From the NCBI RefSeq assembly GCF_000473225.1, contig NZ_KI421509.1, forward strand, positions 3,366,868 to 3,430,867: a DNA stretch of 64,000 bases, in the 5' to 3' direction. The notes beneath the pieces were generated by a model. The model ran no database searches. It was not told the DNA's origin and saw only the letters and a program-made list of their open reading frames with translations. Below are positions 18,477 through 26,859 of the stretch, in pieces (within the stretch, counting starts at the first letter, position 1; each line of letters opens with the position of its first letter). Source of the stretch: Sedimentitalea nanhaiensis DSM 24252. GTDB taxonomy: Bacteria; Pseudomonadota; Alphaproteobacteria; Rhodobacterales; Rhodobacteraceae. A program made the translations under genes and the position numbers.

Positions 18477-19850
18477 GTGCCCTTTGCCCCCCAACTGGCC
18501 GCCATCCGTTTCGGATGTGGATTGTCGCCGGTCCTGACGCCGCCGTCTGACGCTGTGGGTCTGCTCGACGGGCTGCGCGCGCCGGACAGCGTGGCAGAGC
18601 GGTTCCCGATTGCCGGGTTTGCCGATTACGACCGCCAGCTGGCCGAGGTCGCCCGGATCCGCCTTCGGGCGCGCAAGACGGGTGCGAGGGACACGGACCG
18701 GCCCAGGATCGTGGAGATCGGCAAGGGTTTGGCCGCGGAGCATCGCGGCTGGTTTGTGAACACCTTGCTGCGCTGGAGCTGGACCGAGGCCCCGCTGCGC
18801 GAACGGCTGGCGCTGTTCTGGGCCGACCATTTCACGGCGCGGGGCAAGGTCATGTTGATGGCGTCGGCCGGGTTTCCCTATGTCGAGGATGCGATTCGGC
18901 CCAACCTGCCGGGCCGGTTCGCCGATCTGTTGATCGCAGCGGTGACTCATCCGCTGATGCTGCATTTTCTGGATCAGAGCGGCTCGATCGGTCCCAACAG
19001 CGCGGCGGCGGGGCGGGTGAAACGGATGCGCGGGCTGAACGAGAACCTGGCCCGCGAGGTTCTGGAACTGCATACGCTGGGGGTTGGGGGGCCGTATGGG
19101 CAGGCCGACGTGACGCAGCTGGCCGAGCTGTTCACCGGACTGACCTATCGATACGGTGCCGGGTTCCGGTTTCGCAAGAACCTGGCCGAGCCGGGGGCGG
19201 AGACCGTCATGGGAGCACGCTATGGCGGCACGTCGGCCTTGGCACCGATCCACGCGGCGCTGCGCGATCTGGCGGCGCATCCGGCCACGGCGCAGCATAT
19301 CGCACGCAAGCTGGCGGTGCATTTTGTCGCCGATACCCCCGATCCGGCGCTGGTGGCGCATGTGCAGGCCCGGTATCTGGCAACCGATGGCGATCTGATG
19401 GCGGTGTATGGCGCACTGATCGAACATCCCGCCGCATGGGGCAGCGAGGCGGGGAACGTCAAGCCACCGCTCGATTTTATCGCCAGCGCCTGTCGCGCAC
19501 TGGCGGTGCGGCCCGAAGCCCTGCAGGGGCTTTCGCGCAAACAGGTACAGCATCACCTGCTGCGCCCGCTGGCCCTGATGGGGCAGCCGTTGATGCGCCC
19601 TAACGGGCCAGACGGCTGGCCCGAAGACGATGCCGCGTGGGTGACGCCACAGGCGGTGTCGGCGCGGCTGCGATGGGCGTTGTCCGCGCCAGGGGTGCTG
19701 TGTACCGATCTGCCGGATCCGCGAGATTTTGTCGATCGGGCGCTGGGAGAGCGGGCCACCCAACCGGTGCGGTTTGCCGCCGGTGCCGCCGAAAGCCGGT
19801 CCGATGCCATCGGGCTGGTTCTGGCCGCGCCCGGCTTTCAACGCAGATAG
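18477..19850 (+). CDS. DUF1800 domain-containing protein
   Basis: 457 residues from a GTG start. The family signature is visible in WSWTEAPLRERLALFWADHF, NENLAREVLELHTLGVGG, YTQ-like 'YGQADVTQLAELFTGLTYR' and HPATAQHIARKLAVHFVAD. Biochemical function is unknown; the family always travels with a DUF1501 partner, here the next gene 10 bases downstream. No signal peptide is obvious in this start choice, so the pair may be exported on the Tat signal of its partner; that is inference. Confidence 0.88.
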   Translation: MPFAPQLAAIRFGCGLSPVLTPPSDAVGLLDGLRAPDSVAERFPIAGFADYDRQLAEVARIRLRARKTGARDTDRPRIVEIGKGLAAEHRGWFVNTLLRWSWTEAPLRERLALFWADHFTARGKVMLMASAGFPYVEDAIRPNLPGRFADLLIAAVTHPLMLHFLDQSGSIGPNSAAAGRVKRMRGLNENLAREVLELHTLGVGGPYGQADVTQLAELFTGLTYRYGAGFRFRKNLAEPGAETVMGARYGGTSALAPIHAALRDLAAHPATAQHIARKLAVHFVADTPDPALVAHVQARYLATDGDLMAVYGALIEHPAAWGSEAGNVKPPLDFIASACRALAVRPEALQGLSRKQVQHHLLRPLALMGQPLMRPNGPDGWPEDDAAWVTPQAVSARLRWALSAPGVLCTDLPDPRDFVDRALGERATQPVRFAAGAAESRSDAIGLVLAAPGFQRR

Positions 19851-19860
19851 GAGAGACCCG

Positions 19861-21012
19861 ATGCCCGCGCCCCTTAGTCGCCGCGCCTTTCTCGCCCGCA
19901 GCACGATTGCGGGCTGTTCGCTGGCGGCCAGCCCGCTGGTGACGCCGGTCAGCTTTGCCGCGGCCCCCTGGGAAACGCGGCTGGTGGTGATCATCCTGCG
20001 CGGCGGGATGGACGGGCTGGCGGTGGTGCAGCCGCATGGCGCGCCGGAATACGCCGGGTTGCGGCCCGACCGGCAGGCCGGGCCGGATCTGGACGGGTTT
20101 TTTGCCCTGCACCCGGCGCTGGCACCGCTGATGGGGCTGTGGGCGCGGGGCGATCTGGGCTTCGTTCATGCGGTGTCGACCCCGTATCGCGACAAGCGCA
20201 GTCATTTTGACGGTCAGGATCTGCTGGAGGCGGGCACTGTGACCCTGGAGGGGGTGCGCGATGGCTGGCTGAACCGGATGCTGGGGCAGATGACGGGGGT
20301 GCAGGCCCGTACCGCCTTTGCCGTCGGGCGCGGCGAGATGAAGGTGCTGGCCGGGCCGGCTCCGGTTGCCGACTGGACCCCGGATGCCAAGCTGACGATC
20401 AGCCCGCAGGCGATGCGGCTGGCGGAGCTGGTGATGCAGGACGACCCGGCCTTTCACGCCGCGTTGTCCGAAGCGGCGATGTTGTCGCAGACCCGGGGCA
20501 CGCGGACCAAGGGTAAACCGCATCAGAAGATCGCGGCGTTTGTGGCCGAACAGCTGCGCGGCGACACTCGGGTGGCGTCGTTTTCGATCAACGGGTGGGA
20601 TACGCACCGCGCCCAGCAGCGGGCGCTGAACGGTGCGCTGGGGCGATTATCCGATGCAATTCTGACGCTGCGTGACGGGGTGGGCGCGGCGATTTGGGAG
20701 CGCACGGCGATTGTGGCGATGACCGAATTCGGGCGGACCGCCCGGTTGAATGGCACTGGCGGCACGGACCACGGCACCGGTGGCGCGATGGTGCTGGCGG
20801 GCGGTGCGATTCGCGGTGGGCGGGTTCTGGGCGACTGGCCGGGGTTGGACGAGGCGGACCTTTATGGCCGTCGTGACCTGATGCCCACCGGCGATGTGCG
20901 CGCGCCGGCCGCCTGGCTGATGCGGGGCCTGGCAGGGCTGGAGCGGTCCGCGCTGGAGCGGGTGGTGTTTCCCGGGCTGGATATGGGGCGCGATCCCGGT
21001 CTGCTGTTGTGA
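19861..21012 (+). CDS. DUF1501 domain-containing protein, Tat-exported
   Basis: 383 residues. The N-terminus LSRRAFLARSTIAGCSLAAS is a twin-arginine signal followed by a hydrophobic stretch and an AAAP cleavage region. The core follows the alkaline-phosphatase/sulfatase-like fold of DUF1501: VVIILRGGMDGLAVVQPHG, HFDGQDLLEAG, INGWDTH, AMTEFGRTARLNGTGGTDHG. Activity is unknown. GGAGAGACCCG precedes the ATG. Partner of the DUF1800 gene directly upstream; together they form a two-gene exported module. Confidence 0.9.
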   Translation: MPAPLSRRAFLARSTIAGCSLAASPLVTPVSFAAAPWETRLVVIILRGGMDGLAVVQPHGAPEYAGLRPDRQAGPDLDGFFALHPALAPLMGLWARGDLGFVHAVSTPYRDKRSHFDGQDLLEAGTVTLEGVRDGWLNRMLGQMTGVQARTAFAVGRGEMKVLAGPAPVADWTPDAKLTISPQAMRLAELVMQDDPAFHAALSEAAMLSQTRGTRTKGKPHQKIAAFVAEQLRGDTRVASFSINGWDTHRAQQRALNGALGRLSDAILTLRDGVGAAIWERTAIVAMTEFGRTARLNGTGGTDHGTGGAMVLAGGAIRGGRVLGDWPGLDEADLYGRRDLMPTGDVRAPAAWLMRGLAGLERSALERVVFPGLDMGRDPGLLL

Positions 21013-21041
21013 AGGTGCAAGGCTGGGCCTAGTGTCGCGCC

Positions 21042-21764
21042 ATGAGTGATGTTTCCGCCCCCCGCCCGATTGGTCCGCTGGTTGCAAACTGGACCCCGCC
21101 GCCGGTTCCGACCGGCGCGGTGCTGCAGGGGCGATATGCGCGGCTGGACCCGTTGGATGCGGACACCCATGCCGGGGCACTGCACCGGGCCTATGGCGGG
21201 CATGACGCGCTGTGGGACTATATGGGCTATGGCCCGTTTGACACCGAGGCCGCGTTCGCCGACTGGATCCGCGACACGGTGGCCGATCCGGGGCACCTGT
21301 TTTATGCGATCACGGATCTGCAAAGCGGTGTTGTCGGGGGGGTGGCCAGCTATCTGAGGATCGATCCGAAGGCTGGGTCGATCGAGGTGGGGAATATCAA
21401 TTACGGTCCCGCTTTGCAGCGCACCCGTGCCGCCACCGAGGCGATGGCCCTGATGATGGGGTGGGCCTTTGACGCGGGATACCGGCGGTACGAGTGGAAA
21501 TGCAACGCGCTGAATGCGCCGTCGCGGCGCGCGGCGCAGCGGCTGGGCTTTAGCTATGAGGGCGTGTTCCGGCAGGCGCTGGTGGTCAAGGGGCGCAACC
21601 GCGATACCGCCTGGTTTGCCGCGATCGACAGCGATTGGCCTGCGCTGCGCCGGGCGTTCCAGCAATGGCTGGCCCCAGACAATTTCGATGAAGCGGGGCA
21701 CCAGATCGGTCGTTTGGGCGACCTGACTGCGCCGGTGCGGGTCGCGTCGGACCCAACGCTGTAG
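21042..21764 (+). CDS. GNAT family N-acetyltransferase (RimJ/RimL type)
   Basis: 240 residues. VGNINYGPALQRTRAATEAM is the acetyl-CoA-binding segment and WKCNALNAPSRRAAQRLGFS plus EGVFRQALVVKGRNRDTAWF are the closing motifs of the RimJ/RimL-like clade, which in Roseobacters includes many proteins acting on small molecules or antibiotics. Substrate unknown. It begins 29 bases after the DUF1501 gene and converges on the small ORF at 21794. Confidence 0.88.
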   Translation: MSDVSAPRPIGPLVANWTPPPVPTGAVLQGRYARLDPLDADTHAGALHRAYGGHDALWDYMGYGPFDTEAAFADWIRDTVADPGHLFYAITDLQSGVVGGVASYLRIDPKAGSIEVGNINYGPALQRTRAATEAMALMMGWAFDAGYRRYEWKCNALNAPSRRAAQRLGFSYEGVFRQALVVKGRNRDTAWFAAIDSDWPALRRAFQQWLAPDNFDEAGHQIGRLGDLTAPVRVASDPTL

Positions 21765-21793
21765 CGACGTGCCGTCAGCGGGCGCGCCCGCGA

Positions 21794-21922
21794 TCAGCGC
21801 CAGGCGGTTGTGCCGCGTCCGGTGTGGTCTTGGTGGCGGCGCTGTTCGCGCGCGGCCAAGCGGGCCTGTATGGTCAGCACCAGACCCAGCGAACACAGTG
21901 CGATGAAAAAACTGGCCAACAT
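21794..21922 (-). CDS. Overlooked 42-residue single-pass membrane protein
   Basis: An ATG at 21922 opens 42 codons. Residues 2–18 (LASFFIALCSLGLVLTI) form one membrane helix, followed by a basic cytoplasmic-type tail (QARLAAREQRRHQDH). By the positive-inside rule the C-terminus is cytoplasmic. The start is one base after the TGA of the receiver-domain gene (TGAGATG), so it is probably translated by ribosomes finishing that gene. No family is recognised; support is the coupling and the sensible topology. Confidence 0.55.
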   Translation of the reverse strand: MLASFFIALCSLGLVLTIQARLAAREQRRHQDHTGRGTTAWR

Positions 21923-21923
21923 C

Positions 21924-22643
21924 TCAGATTGCCCTTTTCTGGTTCAGGCGCTCCTGTACAAGCCCGGCGATGCGCGCGGTGTCGATGGCAACCGGTCCGC
22001 CGCGTTTTCGCGCCTGGGCCAGGGAGTCCGCAGCCTGGGCCAGAATAGTGTCCTGTGCACTGCGTGCCACCCCGCCGACAAACTGCGCCACATAGTCCAG
22101 GGTCGTTCCCTCGGCCTGTTCGCTAAGCACATCTGCCACATGGGCCATGTCGTCCTGATAGGCGATCGGGTCGGGGCAGATCACTTCGTCATTGATCACG
22201 CGTGGACCCAGCGGGCATTGTTCGGGGGGCAGGCGGGACAGGACCGCGTCCTGAAACACTGCCAGCGAAGTGATCGGTTTGGCCAGAAAGCCGTCGGCCC
22301 CGGCGGCGATGGCCGCGTCTTCGACACATTCGTCGCCCGAGGTGGCCAGGATCACCGGCACCCGCGGCGCGGCGCGCGCCAGTTCCTCGATCAGGTCGGT
22401 TCCGGAGCCATCGGGAAGGCCGAGGTCGACGATCAGAACCGCCGGGCGATAGACCTGCAGGTGCCGTCGCGCCGATTTCAGGCAATCCGCTCGGCGGATC
22501 CGCGCGCCGCTGCGCAGACACAGCAGACGCATCGCCTCGCAGGCAAAGCGGCTGTCTTCGACAACCAGAATGGTCAGACCCAGCAGCGGCCGGTTCGCGG
22601 TTGAAATGCGGTGCGGGGCAGAGAACGGATCAAACTCGTCCAT
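21924..22643 (-). CDS. Single-domain response regulator with helical C-terminal extension
   Basis: 239 residues. The receiver domain spans about 22–145: acidic pair E29/D30 in LVVEDSRF, phospho-acceptor D73 in LIVDLGLPDG, conserved S/T near ATSGDE and K122 in FLAKPIT. The rest (150–239) is helical and ends QARKRGGPVAIDTARIAGLV; no DNA-binding domain is visible, so output is probably protein–protein. No cognate kinase is adjacent. The ATG at 22643 follows GAGGAGCTTACC. Directly followed by the 42-residue membrane protein. Confidence 0.9.
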   Translation of the reverse strand: MDEFDPFSAPHRISTANRPLLGLTILVVEDSRFACEAMRLLCLRSGARIRRADCLKSARRHLQVYRPAVLIVDLGLPDGSGTDLIEELARAAPRVPVILATSGDECVEDAAIAAGADGFLAKPITSLAVFQDAVLSRLPPEQCPLGPRVINDEVICPDPIAYQDDMAHVADVLSEQAEGTTLDYVAQFVGGVARSAQDTILAQAADSLAQARKRGGPVAIDTARIAGLVQERLNQKRAI

Positions 22644-22795
22644 GGTAAGCTCCTCTTGCAGACGCGACTCACGCTAGGCACCGTTGGCTAACAGGCCGTT
22701 AACGGGCGTGCGAATTGGTCCTCTTGCCGCCGGTACCGCCGCGCTGCATAAGGCGCGCAATCGAATTGAACCCGAGTTGAACAAGGAGCTCTGCC

Positions 22796-23200
22796 ATGAT
22801 CGGCCGCCTGAACCATGTCGCTATCGCCGTCCCTGATCTGGAGGCCGCATCGGCGCAATATGCCAATGCCCTGGGAGCAAAGGTGGGGGCACCGCAGGAC
22901 GAACCAGATCATGGGGTCACGGTGGTGTTCATCGAGTTGCCCAACACCAAGATCGAGCTGTTGTACCCGCTGGGCGAGAACAGCCCGATCCAGAGCTTTC
23001 TGGACAAGAACCCGTCGGGCGGCATTCACCATGTCTGCTACGAGGTCGAGGATATCATCGCGGCGCGCGATCACCTGCAACAGACCGGCGCGCGGGTGCT
23101 GGGCGATGGCGCGCCCAAGATCGGTGCCCATGGCAAGCCGGTGCTGTTCCTGCACCCCAAGGATTTCAATGGCTGCCTGGTGGAACTGGAACAGGTCTGA
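22796..23200 (+). CDS. mce: Methylmalonyl-CoA epimerase
   Basis: 134 residues, vicinal-oxygen-chelate fold of two βαβββ units. Metal ligands are visible: His in RLNHVAIAV, His in GGIHHVCYEVED and Glu in CLVELEQV; the catalytic Glu-type residues lie in VVFIELPNTKIELLYP. It interconverts (2R)- and (2S)-methylmalonyl-CoA in propionyl-CoA assimilation and the ethylmalonyl-CoA pathway typical of Rhodobacterales. AAGGAG sits 7 bases before the ATG. Followed after 21 bases by the DUF1467 gene, a conserved pair. Confidence 0.95.
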   Translation: MIGRLNHVAIAVPDLEAASAQYANALGAKVGAPQDEPDHGVTVVFIELPNTKIELLYPLGENSPIQSFLDKNPSGGIHHVCYEVEDIIAARDHLQQTGARVLGDGAPKIGAHGKPVLFLHPKDFNGCLVELEQV

Positions 23201-23221
23201 GCGGACCGGAAAGGGGGCCAT

Positions 23222-23497
23222 ATGGCCATCACATCGGCAATCGTGCTGTTCGCCGTCATCTGGTTCATGACGTTTCTGATTGCCCTGCCGATCCGGGTCA
23301 CCACCCAGGGCGATGCGGGCGACGTGGTGCCGGGTACCCATGCCGGGGCACCCGAGGTGCACAACCTGAAGAAAAAGGCGCTGATCACCACCGCCGTTGC
23401 CGTGGTGATCTGGGGCATCACGGTGACCATCATCCTGTCCGGCGTGATCAGTGTGCGGGATCTGGACTGGTTCAACCGGATGGGCGCGCAACAGTAG
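23222..23497 (+). CDS. DUF1467 family membrane protein
   Basis: 91 residues with two membrane helices: about 5–25 (IVLFAVIWFMTFLIALPI) and 52–74 (ALITTAVAVVIWGITVTIIL), joined by a periplasmic or cytoplasmic loop PGTHAGAPEVHNLKKK. Function unknown. In alphaproteobacteria the gene almost always follows methylmalonyl-CoA epimerase, as here; no functional link is proven. Confidence 0.9.
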   Translation: MAITSAIVLFAVIWFMTFLIALPIRVTTQGDAGDVVPGTHAGAPEVHNLKKKALITTAVAVVIWGITVTIILSGVISVRDLDWFNRMGAQQ

Positions 23498-23563
23498 GGG
23501 GGCCGGTTTTCTGAAGGTGCGCCTGCGGCGCATTCGATTTTTTGCGTTCAGGCCACGCAGGCC

Positions 23564-23586
23564 TTTGGGGGGCCTGGCCCCCCAAA
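23564..23586. terminator. Perfect GC-rich palindrome between convergent genes
   Basis: TTTGGGGGGCC (23564–23574), a single T, then GGCCCCCCAAA (23576–23586): an 11-bp inverted repeat lying between the DUF1467 gene and the converging DUF2855 gene. It is flanked by smaller repeats (GCGCCTGCGGCGC at 23519). No U-tract follows, so it may act as a bidirectional RNA 3'-end structure. The rest of 23498–23720 holds no gene that I can see. Confidence 0.5.
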
Positions 23587-23720
23587 CCCCCAACCCATAA
23601 CCTGCGGCCAAGAATCTGGGGTCCAGAACTTGTGGAACGAGACGGTTTCGCCGACCACGCGGATCGATGTGGTTTCCGTCGGTCGCTGTGACAGCACATG
23701 TGTGCCAGTGTTATCCGGTG

Positions 23721-24836
23721 TTACAGCGTCAGGTAATAGCCCTGTGACGGATCGATCCGTCCCTCAAGCAGCGCGTGATACCGCGCCAGGACCGCCTCTT
23801 CGCCCTGATCGTGCACGATGGTGAACCAGCCCTGAGCCCGTTCGGCAAAGGCTGTCCAGGCGGTGTTCAGCCGGGTCTGGAACTGTTTTCGCCCCAGGGC
23901 CTGAATCCGGTCACGGGCATAGGTGGGGGCAAAGAAGAATTCGGGCCGCGCGCCGGGCAGATCGCCGCCCAGGCCCGAGGAGTCCTGCCAATGGGTCATG
24001 CCCACGGCACGGCTGCTGTAGAGCGCGTCGGTGAAGTGTTCGTGGACCTGACGGCGCAGATCGGCATTGCCGGCCATGTCCACATAGGCCGCGGGCGCGC
24101 GGGGCAGGTCGTCGATATCGTGATAGCAGAACACGCGGTCATAACAGCCCAGCCCCTGGACGAAGTCCCGGTTCGCGGCACCGGTCAGCCCGACCACCGA
24201 TACGCCTTCGGGCGCGCGTTGCGACAGCAGAAAGGCCAGGCCGATCGCGGTCTTGCTGGAGGCGCTGGAGATAATGATCTGTTCGGCGCCAAAGGACTTG
24301 TTTTCGCGGTGCAGGTCATCCAGCAGAAAGGAGGTGGTGAACAGCGGGCGGAACAGGCTGATCAGCGGTTCCAGTTCGGGCTGCCATTGCGGGTCGGCGC
24401 GGCAGAAGGTGTAGGTGTTGTAGATCTCGGCGCGCGCGGCGCGATGCGGGGCGGCATCCATGAAGCCATAGGCGGTGACCTGTCCCGGTTGCACGATCAG
24501 ATGGGTGGACATGGGCAGATAGCCATAGACGTGCGTGCCCCGGGCGATGTCGGCATGGGTCGAGGCGACGACGGTGGCGAATCCCCAGACCGGGATGCGG
24601 CCGTCCGTGGCAGAGTCTGTCGGGAAGAAATCCCAATATCCCAGCATGTCCGCTGCGACTCCGTAGGTGATATTGTTGGCCGTCAGCGCAAACCCGTCGA
24701 TGTTCAGCAGGCAGCTGCCCGTGGGCAGGGTGTCCGGCAGGTCGGCGGTTTCAACGCGGGCCTGGGTCAGGTCGGTGCGGCGAACGATGACATTGCGGCT
24801 GATCTGGCTATGCAAAGCGGGGCTGGTATCGAGCAT
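23721..24836 (-). CDS. DUF2855 family protein (MDR-like)
   Basis: 371 residues from ATG 24836, chosen over 24881 because AAGGA lies six bases before it. The protein has a quinone-oxidoreductase-like layout: an N-terminal GroES-like part (TGSCLLNIDGFALTANNITY, GFATVVAST) and a central segment EQIIISSASSKTAIGLAFLL that occupies the place of the nucleotide fold, but without the classical GxGxxG. Activity unknown. It is monocistronic and divergent from the glycine cleavage operon. Confidence 0.85.
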   Translation of the reverse strand: MLDTSPALHSQISRNVIVRRTDLTQARVETADLPDTLPTGSCLLNIDGFALTANNITYGVAADMLGYWDFFPTDSATDGRIPVWGFATVVASTHADIARGTHVYGYLPMSTHLIVQPGQVTAYGFMDAAPHRAARAEIYNTYTFCRADPQWQPELEPLISLFRPLFTTSFLLDDLHRENKSFGAEQIIISSASSKTAIGLAFLLSQRAPEGVSVVGLTGAANRDFVQGLGCYDRVFCYHDIDDLPRAPAAYVDMAGNADLRRQVHEHFTDALYSSRAVGMTHWQDSSGLGGDLPGARPEFFFAPTYARDRIQALGRKQFQTRLNTAWTAFAERAQGWFTIVHDQGEEAVLARYHALLEGRIDPSQGYYLTL

Positions 24837-25012
24837 GGGCGGTCCTTGGCTGTGGGCAGGCAACGGCGGTTGAACCATCATGCATCAGCGGGGCGGCACG
24901 GCAAGCGCGATCTGCCGGGGTATCCGATGGGGCCGCACCGGTTCGGCAGTTTGTTGCAGGTCGGGCCAAGCTGCCTCTTGCCGGGCGTGACGCCGGGCGC
25001 TACGGTATACCT

Positions 25013-25172
25013 GCGCATGCGGGAGAACCGGATTTACCGGTGCCGAAGGAGCAACCGCCCCGGAAACTCTCAGGCCGAAGGGACCGCGGGCGTACACGGA
25101 CTCTGGAGAGAGGCGCAGGCAGCGTCCGCCGACGGGATAACGATCTCAGGCAAAAAGACAGAGGGGGCATCG
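25013..25172 (+). ncRNA. Tandem glycine riboswitch
   Basis: Two consecutive aptamers precede gcvT. The first (about 25018–25110) has GCCGAAGGAGCAA, GAAACTCTCAGGCCGAAGGG and closing GGACTCTGGAGAG; the second (about 25111–25172) has CGCCGACGGGATAACG, ATCTCAGGCAAAAAGACAGA and GGGGG. These are the conserved cores of Rfam-type glycine aptamers. In other bacteria glycine binding turns on the cleavage operon; the 80 bases from 25172 to the ATG at 25251 would form the expression platform. I see no strong U-tailed terminator there, so control may be translational. Confidence 0.93.
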
Positions 25173-25250
25173 CAGAGCGCACTTGTGTGCGGCAATGAGA
25201 TGCCGGATGATTTAGCAGAATCACCACGGCCTGTAACGACAGGAGCGGAT

Positions 25251-26375
25251 ATGACCGATTTGCGGATGACGCCATTGCATGCTTTGCATGATGAGCTGGG
25301 CGGCAAGATGGTGGGGTTTGCCGGCTATGACATGCCGGTGCAGTTTCCGGCCGGGATCATGGCGGAGCACATCCACACGCGCACCAAGGCCGGGTTGTTC
25401 GATGTCAGCCATATGGGGCAGGTGATCCTGTCCGGCGCGCCGATGGCCGAGATCGCGGCGGCGTTCGAGGCGCTGGTGCCGATGGATGTGATCGGACTGC
25501 CCAGGGGGCGGCAACGCTATGGGTTGTTTCTGAACGAGGCGGGGGGCGTTCTGGATGATCTGATGTTCGCCAATCGCGGCGATCATCTGTTTGTGGTGGT
25601 CAATGCGGCCTGCAAGCATGAGGATATCGCCCGCATGAAAGCGGCGCTGGAGCCGGGCGTGAAGGTGACCGAGGTGACCGACCGCGCCCTGATTGCGTTG
25701 CAGGGTCCCGAGGCGGAAGTCGCATTGATGAAGATCAACGCCGCCGTTGCCGACATGGATTTCATGGATGTCGCGACGGTGATGCTGGACGGGGTTGAAT
25801 GCTGGGTGTCGCGGTCGGGCTATACCGGTGAGGACGGGTACGAGATTTCGGTCCCCGAGCGCCATGCCGAGGCGCTGGCGCGGCTGTTGCTGGAGCATGA
25901 GGACGTGATGCCGATCGGCCTGGGAGCGCGGGATTCGCTGCGGCTTGAGGCGGGGCTGTGCCTGTATGGTCACGACATCGATACACAGACTCTGCCTGCG
26001 GAGGCGGGGCTGAGCTGGGCGATCCAGAAGGTGCGCCGCCATGGCGGCGATCGCGCGGGCGGATTTCCGGGCGCCGATGCGGTGCTGGACCAGATCGTGC
26101 AGGGCGCGGCACGCAAGCGGGTCGGTCTGCGGCCCGAAGGTCGCGCGCCGATGCGCGAGGGTGTGGCGCTGTTTGCCTCCGACAGCGGCGGTGAACGGAT
26201 CGGTGCGATCACCTCGGGCGGGTTTGGGCCCACCGTCGGCGGGCCGGTGGCGATGGGGTATGTCCCGACGGATCAGGCCGCGCCCGGGACCACGGTTTAC
26301 GGCGAGCTGCGCGGCAAGCGTCTGCCGCTGACGGTCACCCGGCTGCCCTTTGTGGCGGCGAATTTCAAACGCTAG
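25251..26375 (+). CDS. gcvT: Glycine cleavage system T protein (aminomethyltransferase)
   Basis: 374 residues. T protein takes the aminomethyl group from lipoyl-H protein, releases ammonia and makes 5,10-methylene-THF. GLFDVSHMGQV, RSGYTGEDGYEISVP and GLGARDSLRLEAGLCLYGHD are the folate-binding/catalytic motifs. A Shine-Dalgarno AGGAG precedes ATG 25251, first codon after the riboswitch; the open frame runs 1.4 kb upstream but has no family similarity there. First gene of gcvT–gcvH–gcvP. Confidence 0.96.
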   Translation: MTDLRMTPLHALHDELGGKMVGFAGYDMPVQFPAGIMAEHIHTRTKAGLFDVSHMGQVILSGAPMAEIAAAFEALVPMDVIGLPRGRQRYGLFLNEAGGVLDDLMFANRGDHLFVVVNAACKHEDIARMKAALEPGVKVTEVTDRALIALQGPEAEVALMKINAAVADMDFMDVATVMLDGVECWVSRSGYTGEDGYEISVPERHAEALARLLLEHEDVMPIGLGARDSLRLEAGLCLYGHDIDTQTLPAEAGLSWAIQKVRRHGGDRAGGFPGADAVLDQIVQGAARKRVGLRPEGRAPMREGVALFASDSGGERIGAITSGGFGPTVGGPVAMGYVPTDQAAPGTTVYGELRGKRLPLTVTRLPFVAANFKR

Positions 26376-26396
26376 TCCAACAAGGAAACAGGACAT

Positions 26397-26756
26397 ATGA
26401 AATACACGGAAGAACACGAATGGCTGTTGGAAGAAGGCGATCTGATCGTGGTCGGCATCACCGAGCATGCGGCCGAACAGCTGGGCGACGTGGTGTTTGT
26501 CGAGCTGCCCGAGGCGGGCACCGAAGTCACCAAGGATGAAGAGATCGTGGTGATCGAGAGCGTGAAGGCGGCCAGCGATATCCTGGCGCCGCTGGATGGC
26601 GAGATTGTCGAGGTGAACGGGACGCTGACCGATAAGCCGGGTCTGGTGAACGAGGATGCCGAGGGCGGGGCGTGGTTCTTCAAGATCAAGCCGTCGGACC
26701 TCAGCCCGATGGACGATTACATGGATGAAGCCGCCTATAAGGACTTTATCGCCTGA
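26397..26756 (+). CDS. gcvH: Glycine cleavage system H protein
   Basis: 119 residues, lipoyl-carrier. The lipoyl lysine is K57 in [14 protein letters not shown] protein shuttles the aminomethyl group between P, T and L proteins. It lies 21 bases after gcvT with a clear AAGGAAACAGG ribosome site. The N-terminal YTEEHEWL is typical; length is slightly short of E. coli GcvH (129). Confidence 0.97.
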   Translation: MKYTEEHEWLLEEGDLIVVGITEHAAEQLGDVVFVELPEAGTEVTKDEEIVVIESVKAASDILAPLDGEIVEVNGTLTDKPGLVNEDAEGGAWFFKIKPSDLSPMDDYMDEAAYKDFIA

Positions 26757-26775
26757 GCCCGTGGCCGGGGGCGGG

Positions 26776-26810
26776 TGCCTCCGGCGGGGATATTTTCGGC
26801 AAGAGAAAGA
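26776..26810 (+). repeat. Family-wide intergenic motif, copy 1
   Basis: TGCCTCCGGCGGGGATATTT then TCGGCAAGAGAAAGA, between gcvH and gcvP. The same motif recurs at 49995–50028 between ruvB and the next gene. Closely related 'GCCTCCGGCGGGGATATTT…AAG' strings are, from my knowledge, scattered in Rhodobacteraceae genomes just before genes. The purine-rich 3' end resembles a ribosome site, but here it ends 50 bases before the gcvP start. Confidence 0.7.
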
Positions 26811-26859
26811 ACAGGGGCGCGCCGCAGCTGGTGGCCTCTGTGTTTACGGGAGACATGGA

